From positions 1 through 64,000 of the forward strand of contig NW_027018040.1 in the NCBI RefSeq assembly GCF_032854445.1: DNA of 64,000 nucleotides. The letters run 5' to 3'. A program made the position numbers and the translations under genes. This document shows, piece after piece, positions 56,209 through 64,000 of this stretch. This stretch comes from Liolophura sinensis. Lineage: Eukaryota > Mollusca > Polyplacophora > Chitonida > Chitonidae. Position 1 is the first letter of the stretch, and each line of letters begins with the position of its first letter. The notes beneath the pieces were generated by a model that was not told where the DNA came from, searched no databases, and saw nothing but the letters and a program-made list of their open reading frames with translations.

Positions 56209-56772
56209 TGGAGAAGAAAATTTAAATATCAATGCCATTGAAAAGAGTATGCATTTAATCGCAGGTGCATCCATAAAAAAATTCTTATATATACCTCAAG
56301 TTGATAAATTATAAATAAAGTCAGCGCCAACATCCACTGTGGGCGACTCCATTTTGCCTAAGTTAGTCTAGTTAGTCCTGAAGTCCTCTGTGTTAGGAAG
56401 AGAAGAATTGCCGTCGGAAACAGCCAAAGTGCGGTAGAACTCTTCTTCCCAGAAGGTAGCGAACAGTACAGTTAGTTTTCCACTTGACGATCGGGAAACC
56501 GGAATGTTGGACGTAGGTTCCGAGTTTACACGAACAAGCCGGCAGTTTTAACGACTCTTATTGGCTGAGAGGCAACACACCCCAGCATAAACTACAGGGT
56601 GTTAAAGATGGGCGATGCCATGGACTCCGTGATTTATGCCAGCTTTGCCTTTTCAGGCTTTACAAGTATGGCGAGGAAAAATCGTAAAGTTATGCAGCAG
56701 GCACCACCAGATAAATAAAAAAATGCGCTCTTTTCAGCCTATAATGTCATTTTTTTAAAGTTTTCTTCTCCT
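56209..56772 (-). mobile_element. MITE, copy 2, inverted, TTAA target duplication
   Basis: Reverse complement of the element at 30491-31037. Here both flanks are TTAA (56205-56208 and 56773-56776), supporting a TTAA target-site duplication as made by piggyBac-type transposases. Ends are 'TGGAGAAGAAAATTTAAAT' and 'AAAGTTTTCTTCTCCT'. Length 564 bp; no coding capacity. Confidence 0.85.
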
Positions 56773-56977
56773 TTAAGCTGTTTGATAAATACGGGCCCTG
56801 GATTTAGACCCTCTAACTTTGCAAATACTGTGGCCCGTCAAATCAGAGCTTGAGTTTTACATTATTCATTGACAAATGTTTTGTTGTTTTTAGCAATGCG
56901 CCTCCTTATAATAATGTTACAATAATTATGTACCGTCATTGAATATTATAGATTCCAGTGCTGAGGACTCGTCCCTT

Positions 56978-58530
56978 TGCATTGTTTTAATGTTATTGTA
57001 TGTTAAATGTGCATTCTGAGTACCGGCAATTCTAGACCAGTGACATTTAATCAGTTGTAGTTCACTTTACTTGATTTTTACCTAATTCTGCTTAAGCCAT
57101 AGTGCTAGGAGGCTTGTAATTTACTACTGTTTATGCATTTACACGAAGAGCTATAATAAAACCTCAAGTAAGGTAGATTGTCAGGAGGTCGTGTTTCACC
57201 GATTACGCTGCTCCGGTCTTAGCTCTATACTGTAAATCTTAATTATATTGGGGTATGAGTATTTCTGATTAAGAAATAAGACTGAAAATAAAGAACAAAT
57301 GATATAGTGGGAGTGATAGACAATAGCTCCCTTTCTTCCTCTGCTGTGACGTGAAGATTTAGTGCTTCCTTCTATTATATCAGACACCTTCCACTAAAAA
57401 CGATTCTACTGGAAAGTTGTGCCTGTAACAAGTGCGGCAAGTATGTACGAGAAGTAAGGATGCCAGGGTACATTCACTAGAATGGAGGTAGTTCAATTAC
57501 CGTGATTACAGAGGCTTTATTTATCTATTTTATTGGCGTATTACATGGCACTCAACCCTATCAGCTATGCAACTGAGGCCATATTATTGTGGGAGGAAAC
57601 TCGCCCAGAGTCTACAGGAACCCACTGCCAACCGCAGATTGCGGGAAGATTTTCCCATGTGTACGACCGAATAGGAATATGGAGGCTTTAGCTTAGTTGC
57701 CAACAATCGACCGTTCACGTTCATTTCATGCACGAAGCTGGAATTTTCACCTTCGTTTTCCCTTCCTCTACACCTCTTGACTTTGTAGTCATTGCATGTA
57801 GTATGGTGTAAACTTAGTGAATTGACTTTACTAAGTGTGTTGCAAGTGATGCTGTTGATAAAATACTGAAAACATATTTTAGTATCAGGTTATTTTACAT
57901 GTGAGAGAACTAAATTTGAAGTGATTATCCCATTTAAAATGATTTTGACTGATTTTAAAAGTGTCTGAATGGATCCAGCATTTGTTCTGGTTTTTTTTTT
58001 TAAATTATCTTTGTTGTTTGCTTTCTGTTTTGTTTCTTTTTTGATGTTATATTTATGCATTTACATGAATAAAACCCTAACTGAGGAAAACTGACATAAG
58101 GCTGTATTTCGCCAGTTAGGTGCAGCTATTTTCCACCTATCACACAGTTGTCGTCGGTCTAGTTTTACTCCGTATGCCTTACAATTTTATTTATACTGTA
58201 TTCCTGCATAAACCAAGACCATGCATCCCCGAAACGATTGCATTGTTTTAATATTATTGTATGTTAAATGTGATGTTAACACAGCATTTTGGGTAATCAT
58301 ACACCAATGACATCAAATAAATTTCAATTAAGCTCACTCATGTTTTTTTTTTCCCCTGATTCTGTTTAAGCTCTGATGTCAGAGGTTGTATAAGCCGCGA
58401 CCAGGTAAGCGTTTACCTGAGCAGTTGAATCAGACCTTATCTAAGCTAAATTGACCTGATGCCGGTTTTCTCCAGTCACAACTTTCCAACTATCACAATG
58501 TCGTCGATGTTGTAGATTTATTCTGCATGA
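56978..58530 (+). repeat. Three related copies of an unnamed dispersed repeat (D4)
   Basis: 56978-57245 and 58240-58530 share 'CATTGTTTTAAT(G/A)TTATTGT', 'ATGTTAAATGTG', 'CCAGTGACAT/CCAATGACAT' and a pyrimidine-rich middle. 58050-58215 shares the right part ('ATGAATAAAACC', 'GTAT/CGTGTTTC(A/G)CC', 'TTTTACTCC'). A fourth copy is at 61570-61800. Confidence 0.6.
57525..57690 (-). mobile_element. Old SINE-B copy, inverted
   Basis: 'TATTGTGGGAGGAAACTCGC', 'CAACCGCAGATTGCGGGAAG' and 'GTACGACCGAATAGGAAT' are diverged reverse-complement SINE-B words. Confidence 0.5.
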
Positions 58531-58560
58531 TGTAGTCTTTTGTTTTACAATGTTTTACAG

Positions 58561-58682
58561 GATCTCCAGCAACAGCTGTGATGTTTTCAAAACATAACGT
58601 TTTCGTCGGTGCCATGGAGTATGGAATTCGGAATTGTGGTGTTGTCTGTCGATTTCAACACCTCACAAACCAATTTTAATGG
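58561..58682 (+). CDS. Candidate last exon after the lectin exon
   Basis: After 'ATGTTTTACAG' only one frame is open, and it fits the phase-1 end of the lectin exon, giving Asp-Gly-Ser-Pro at the join. It continues 'AMEYGIRNCGVVCRF' and reaches TAA at 58680. Two cysteines near the end fit a CTLD C-terminus, but the WND and EPN/QPD motifs are absent. It could be a degenerate second half or an unrelated chance exon. Confidence 0.25.
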
Positions 58683-58699
58683 AGTTAAAGGAAGTGCGA

Positions 58700-59680
58700 C
58701 AGAATGGACAATTTCGTGTGCCAATACACAGTGTACACCCATGTATAACCCTTACATGAACAATGGTTGGGTGATTGCAGATTCTCATTGGATTTGGTGA
58801 AAGAGACAAATCCCAAATGTCCAGTCTAAGCTGAATTTTTGATATGGCAGATTTACTCAAGCGTGGCTAAAGCTGAGGGGAAGGGAGGGGGGTTAAGCCC
58901 GGGAAACTCTGTGTCCACTGTCAGCCAATCAGCGTCGATTCCGCATCATTTAACCCCAAAATATCAAAATGCTAAAAGTAAAAACATTATTACCAATTCC
59001 ATTTACCAGTAGAAAATGTAAATTCAGTTAGGAATCTCGTATGTATTTTGTCTTTACTCAGAATCGCCTCTGCCGAACACATAAATATCATTTTTGGTTC
59101 TAAATGAGAAGACATTGAATGTGTGGGTTTCGTTTCAAAATAAAAGAGAAATGTACAGTCTTTTCTCTTCCCACAAATGACATTTTCCAGTAGATTTTGT
59201 CAACAGAAATGTATTTCCACTCGGTAATTATCGTTTTTCACGTGATTTGTGTAAAACTTTTGTCAACATTTTATACGCAAATTTTCAACCCTATGCGTAA
59301 AAAACCTGCACTAAAAGCTTATGTAAGGCAGCTGTCCTATGTTTTAAAACGGTTTTACTGTGAGATTCTCGTGATTTTTGCATAATGAATTACATCATTT
59401 TCTTTAGCGTTAATTTTACGTCTGACTTTTTTACTTTCAATATCGTAGTATGTAATATGTCATATATCGTGGTACGCACCAGGATTCTGCCCAGTAGCGC
59501 GACACTAGCTCGCCAATAGCTTTCCATGACGTGGGCCTGTGCGATGACTATGGAACACTGAAAATAATGTTAACATCATATTGCTTTGATTTTTTTCTCT
59601 TAAAGTCTAGTTTGTTTAGATTCAGAATCCATCAAATTATTGACGAATTAAAGTGTATCACCTAAAGATCGTACCAGCCC
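58700..59680. other. Intergenic, contains the source of a templated insertion
   Basis: 59207-59261 is repeated exactly at 59816-59870 inside a SINE. No gene. Confidence 0.6.
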
Positions 59681-59687
59681 GGATAGC

Positions 59688-60115
59688 ACAGTTGGTAGAG
59701 CGTCCGCTTCGGGACCGGTAGATCAAGGATCAATCCTTGATCGAGTCACACCTAAAACTTTAAAAGAGGAAGTTGTAACTTCCCAGCTTGGCGTTCAGCA
59801 TGAAGGGCTGGGAATAAATGTATTTCCACTCGGTAATTATCGTTTTTCACGTGATTTGTGTAAAACTTTTTGTTAACCGTTTGATAGTGCAACGACTGGT
59901 AGACCCGTATCAGTATAATGGCTCGGGCGGGGCGTCTTACTTGCCTTCGGTAAGTCGTCTCATTGAAGCAGCACTAAATAACAGAGCGGTGGAAATCCGT
60001 CCTGCAACAAGGAGGCACATTACACGTACATGCACCCTAAGGATTCCTTCGTCGTCATATGACTGAAAAATTGTTGAGTGCGACGTTAAACCCCAAGCAC
60101 TCACTCACTCACTCT
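59688..60115 (+). mobile_element. SINE-A, full length, interrupted by a 74-bp insertion
   Basis: Head 'GATAGCACAGTTGGTAGAGC', B-box-like 'GGATCAATCC', 'GTTGTAACTTCCCAGCTTGG'; then an insert at about 59808-59881; then 'GATAGTGCAACGACTGGTAG', 'GTAAGTCGTCTCATTGAAGC' and tail 'TTGTTGAGTGCGACGTTAAA' with CACT repeats. Other copies read directly from 'CATGAAGGG' to 'GATAGTGCAACG', which defines the insert. Confidence 0.85.
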
Positions 60116-60394
60116 AAAGATCGTGAGTTTCTGATTTTACTACATTCCAAAGTATCGTCTACAAGATATTGCCATCAAGGATTCTTGTAATTAACACAAC
60201 AAAACTTGTACTCAGATCCTGAGTATTATTCTAATTACCTTCTTAAGCGTCATGTTTGTCTCTCTTACGGATGCTGTTACACCTGATTCAACCCCTTCAA
60301 CGGGTAAGCTTTGTCAAACGTCTATTTTTCTGCTTTTAAATGTAAATCACGTTTACATCAAAGATTTTTTACAATGAAGAGAGAAGAAGGGCTT

Positions 60395-61085
60395 GTTCCT
60401 GGAATCCCGTTGGGGAAACCTGTCAGAATGACATATTGTTCGTGGTATTCCCTCAAGGAAACCAGTCAGAATGACGCATATTGTTCGTGGTATCCATCAC
60501 GGAAACCTGCATGATGGCGCATATTGTTCTTGGTATTCCCTCACGGAAAACTCCCAGAATGAGACATATTGCTCCTGTTATCCCCTTACGCAAACCTGCC
60601 AGAATGACGGATATTGTACCTTGTATCCCAACATGAAAACCTGCCAGAATGACGCGTTTTGTTCTTGGTATTCCCTCACGGAAATCTCCCAGAGTGAGAC
60701 ATATTGCTCCTGGTATCCCCTCACGGAAACCTGTCAGAATGACTGATATTGTGCCTGGTATCCCCTCACGAGAAACATTTCGGAACGAGGAATGTTGTTC
60801 GTGGTATCGTCATAGAAGAAACCTCACTGAAAGTGCACATTGTTCGTGGTTTTTTCACAAGGGAAACATCTTTGATTGTGGGTTATTGTTCGTGGTTTGT
60901 TCATAAGGGAAACGTCTTTGATTGTGGGTTATTGTTCGCGGTTTGTTCACAAGGGAAACATCTTTGATTGTGGGTTATTGTTCATGGTTTGTTCACAAGG
61001 GAAACATCTTTGATTGTGGGTTATTGTTCGTGGTTTGTTCACAAGGAAAACGTCTTTGATTGTGGCTTATTGTTCGTGGTATACT
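60395..61085. repeat. 43-46-bp tandem array with two adjacent subfamilies
   Basis: Left part (60395-60835, about 9 diverged copies): 'ATATTGTTCGTGGTATTCCC', 'TCACGGAAACCTGTCAGAAT'. Right part (60840-61085, about 5 nearly identical copies): 'TTATTGTTCGTGGTTTGTTC', 'ACAAGGGAAACATCTTTGAT', 'TGTGGG'. Both share the order 'ATTGTTCGTGGTNT...TCAC..GGAAAC', so they look like one array with an older and a younger half. Confidence 0.9.
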
Positions 61086-62200
61086 GTGAGGAGAAACCAC
61101 AGCGGATATGGTAAAATGTTTCTCCGGTATTTGCAGTCCTATCCTTAAAACATTTCCATGTTATCCACTTATTTCGTTTTTCGTGGAAACACATTTTTAA
61201 GATGATTTTAAGGAAATATAATTTAGAGTCATGCATATATTCTGGAATAATTTGTATGTAATTCACTTAAATTGCATATCTATAAAGGTTTTCCTCAACC
61301 CTGTATCTCTGACGGTACTATAAAAACTTGAATGCATTTTTCAGAAATGATCATTGTTGTTCTTACTAAAGTCTTTCTAGTCGTTCTATCTAAATCGGCA
61401 TGAAGTATTTGTGGCTGAAGAGTGCTGTAATTGTACTGTTAACTCTCCCTGTGTTTGCCAGGAATTAAGAATCATCAACAGTCCCGGGAGACTGAGGATA
61501 AGAGAACAGGTCAGCTGAACAAAATATTAGTCGATAGTAAATATATATTTATACAAATATAGCTATGTGTTTTTGGTCTTCTAGACCAGTGACGTCTTAT
61601 AAATTGCAATTAACTTCACTGCACATCTTAAGCCATGGTGCTAGGAGGCGACTAAGTTGCTACTTTTCAGAAAGAATAAAACTCTGACTGATGTAAATTG
61701 ACAAGAAGTCGAATTTCTCTGGTTACGTGTGACCATTTGGCAATTAGCACACTGTCGTCGCTGCTCTGGATTTTACTCCAATAAACCTACCCTCCGTGTT
61801 AAACATACCATAGCTATTTGGCGTAGTCCAAAATAGCTTATGTTATCGAAGGGAGATAGCTGTTGTATCTGAATGAAATTAGAGTTACTCCCCTTGTTCC
61901 GTAGCAAAACTGAGAGTTATGACCCTTGTCAATATACCGAAAGGCTTTCAATGCGCAAGTCCTTTTCTAAATGAATGAACAGCGATAAGCTTGTGTGGTT
62001 AAATTAGGGGATATTATCTCCAGAAATATGACACTGTTTACCAAAAATTTCCAAATAATAAAGTATTGAAAGGTTAGGAATTTGGTGGATAAGTTTTGAT
62101 TCATGTCATATCTTGCAGTTCCGCAACATGTTAAGCAAAATGGCGGACCGTGTTTTCACGTACTATTTCTGTGTGTGAGAAGTTGTAAGCTGTTAACTGT
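61086..62200. other. Intergenic, includes D4 copy and weak exon candidates
   Basis: A D4 copy lies at 61570-61800. An ATG at 61400 opens 22 codons with a signal-peptide-like core ('WLKSAVIVLLTLPVFA') and then TAA. 61462-61509 is a 48-base segment between 'TTTGCCAG' and 'GTCAGC' that is open in phase 1-1. Neither is enough to call a gene. Confidence 0.4.
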
Positions 62201-62205
62201 GAGGT

Positions 62206-63079
62206 ATAAAATTGCATGTTGGGTCAGGAAAATGCCGAAGTCCAAAAGCAAATAGAAGAGTGCAGCTCAATCGGGTTCTGGTGCGTCCAAAAGACGTAAA
62301 GCGCCCCCCCCCCCCACCCCCCCCCAGTGTAAAGGAAGTCACGATGATGTAGGCCTAGTGCATCATGGACAGGAATCATCCGGGAATGATGGGATGGTCC
62401 AGAGGGACATATGCCAAAGTTTATGCCAAAATGCCAGTCCCACCCAGGCCCCGAGTTTGAAACAGGTGATACAAACAACCCTGTTAGTATCATGTCCTGT
62501 AACGCACCTAGTTTGGGATTATATGTGTCGAATCGAACCAGACAAAAAAACCATTAGGGGTCAATTTGTAGAAATGATAATGGTGAAATTGTCTCCAGGG
62601 AAGTCCAGTCAAAATCTATCGACACATTAGACAAATGGGTAGATGCTTTTCTCATTTACATGGATATTTATATCAGTGCGCACTCAATAGCTGCGCGTAG
62701 TATGCTGAAATGCATTTACACAATTCGATTAGGTGCAAAGAGGGGAGCTATAGAATGGAAAACAGTGTGATGTACAATACAGGCTAAGAAAGGGAGGTAA
62801 GCCATCCGCTTCGTGAGGAGAGGTTGACACTGAGCTGTGGCTTCTTTACATGGGTTCTAACAACAGCGGAAGAGCTGTTTCTCATACTTACAAGCAGGGC
62901 AGCAGTCAGGTTATGACTACAACTTTAAGGGCACATGTGTTAAGCATCCTTGTCAATATTTGCATTTGTGCATGCGCTGTGGAGGTGACCATTTCAATGT
63001 GCAGCATGCAAAAATCATTTCTCCCTCAGTAACCGCCCCTTTCTTGGCCAAAGAAAGGTTCACTACAGTTTCTCGCTAA
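62206..63079 (+). pseudogene. DIRS-like retrotransposon gag, decayed
   Basis: The reading is broken into three frames. 62560-62770 gives 'LDKWVDAFLIYMDIYI' and 'LKCIYTIRLGAKRGAIEW', the conserved helical core of DIRS-group Gag, ending at TGA 62768. 62861-63079, after a stop at 62858, gives a Cys/His cluster (C-V-K-H-P-C, then L-H-L-C-M-R-C-G-G-D-H) like the Gag zinc knuckle, ending at TAA 63077. The part left of 62560 is open but unrecognised. The breaks rule out a working Gag. It overlaps the start of the pol frame by about 45 bases. Confidence 0.7.
62285..62330. repeat. Poly-C tract
   Basis: A run of C interrupted by a single A and flanked by 'AAGCG' and 'AGTGTAAAGG'. Confidence 0.9.
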
Positions 63080-64000
63080 TACTAGACAAACATTCAACAC
63101 AAACCGGTACACGTATAACAACCCCAGAGCACGACCCCCCCTTGATATATGGGCTTTAGGCCGAACCCCAGTCAACCTGGAGGCTTTAGATAAACATCTA
63201 GCATCGTATCCTGATAGGGAAGCAGCTCGATCACTTTCTGAGGGGTCTCGTTCCAGCTTTCGTTTACATTATCATGGCCCTCGGCTTTTTAAAGAATCGA
63301 AAAACCTCATTTCAGCTCTTGAACATGAGTCTGAATTATGGGAACTGATACAGAAAGAGGTAAACTTGGGTAGAATATCTGGGCCTTTCTCGCAGCGTCC
63401 GATATCAAACTTGAGAGTGTCTCTAATTGGGTTGGTTCCTAAATCGGAAGGGGGCTGGAGGCTCATTACTCACCTTTCATTTCCATCTTCAGACAGTGTT
63501 AATGATTTTATAGATCCAGAAATGTGTTCTGTAAATTACACTTCATTTGACAAGGTTTTAGAAATGATAGCTGGGTTAGGTTGTGGGGCACTGATTGGTA
63601 AAATGGATGTCAAATCTGCCTTTAGGTTACTACCCGTTTATCCAGGAGATTTTGATTTACTCGGCATGAAGTTCCAGGGTAACTATTTCATCGACAAATG
63701 TTTGCCAATGGGTTGTGCCATTTCGTGTCGAGTTTTTTAAATATTTTCATCTTTCTTACACTGGCTAACGGTACATACCACAAATGAAAACACCGTGGAT
63801 CACTACCTAGATGATTTTAGTTTTGCTGGAGCTGCAGGTACGAATATATGTGAAAATATTATGTCAACATTTGAAAAACTGTGTTTTGAATTTAGGAGTC
63901 CCTTTAGCTTCCGAAACGACAGCTAGTCCTTCAACGGCCCTCACATTCCTAGGGTTCGAAATTGACAGTGTTCAAATGTTTGTGCGAATTCCTGCCAAAA
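63033..64000 (+). pseudogene. DIRS-like retrotransposon pol (reverse transcriptase), decayed and cut by window end
   Basis: The frame is open from 63033 to a TAA at 63738-63740. It contains 'RPPLDIWALGRTPVNLEAL', a 'YHGPRLF' segment, the RT fingers 'LVPKSEGGWRLITHLSFP', the first catalytic segment 'KMDVKSAFRLLPV' and 'DKCLPMGCAISC'. Beyond the stop the same frame continues to the second catalytic box 'YLDDF' (about 63808), then a one-base shift near 63893 moves the reading. Known DIRS elements also carry RNase H and a tyrosine recombinase rather than an integrase; these would lie right of the window. At least two disabling changes make this copy dead. Confidence 0.82.

Noticed and set aside
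58609-58800. 63-codon frame 'WSMEFGIVVLSVD...'
   Set aside because: Not reachable in frame from the 3' splice site at 58561 and has no ATG; the other frame fits the splice phase better.

Overview
This window looks like nuclear DNA from a marine lophotrochozoan invertebrate, most likely a mollusc, though a brachiopod or similar phylum is not excluded. Genes are sparse, split by GT-AG introns and mostly AT-rich. tRNA-derived SINEs, minisatellite arrays and ACATGTACATGT-type palindromes are abundant. No species can be named from the sequence alone.

Two multi-exon genes can be reconstructed to the base. On the + strand at 9851-18316, four coding exons (including an 85-base exon at 14074-14158) join in phase to encode a 1788-residue PEAK1/PRAG1-family scaffold pseudokinase. 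On the + strand at 36705-39948, three exons encode a 356-residue centromere protein L (CENP-L). An intronless FkbM-type, type II membrane methyltransferase lies on the - strand at 34732-35616. It is head-to-head with CENPL across about 1.1 kb that contains an NRF1-like palindrome and an inverted CCAAT box. At 55741-55990 an exon encodes the N-terminal half of a C-type lectin domain. The last 1.8 kb is a decayed DIRS-like retrotransposon with gag and reverse transcriptase parts. A few weaker candidate exons are listed at low confidence.

The rest is repeats. From left to right the main arrays are: 85-bp units (1.17-3.14 kb), 45-bp (3.8-4.4 kb), 42-bp (8.2-9.3 kb), 26-bp (13.6-13.8 kb, PEAK intron 1), 23-bp (18.3-18.8 kb, just after the PEAK stop), 71-bp (19.8-20.6 kb), 20-bp (26.3-26.9 kb), 34-bp (27.3-27.8 kb), 67-bp (28.8-30.3 kb, an amplified internal piece of a SINE), 77-bp (40.6-42.6 kb), a 6.3-kb 34-bp satellite with higher-order duplication (43.65-49.99 kb), a 57-bp hairpin repeat (51.7 kb) and a 43-46-bp two-subfamily array (60.4-61.1 kb). 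Together they are roughly a quarter of the window. Three SINE families (here SINE-A, -B and -C), a TTAA-flanked MITE present twice in opposite orientation, fold-back elements and several unnamed dispersed families fill most of the remaining space.

The protein genes have no obvious shared pathway. The most unusual features are the repeat-birth events: a SINE turned into a satellite, a chimeric SINE, a 55-bp templated insertion copied from 609 bp away, and the satellite with kilobase-scale internal duplications.
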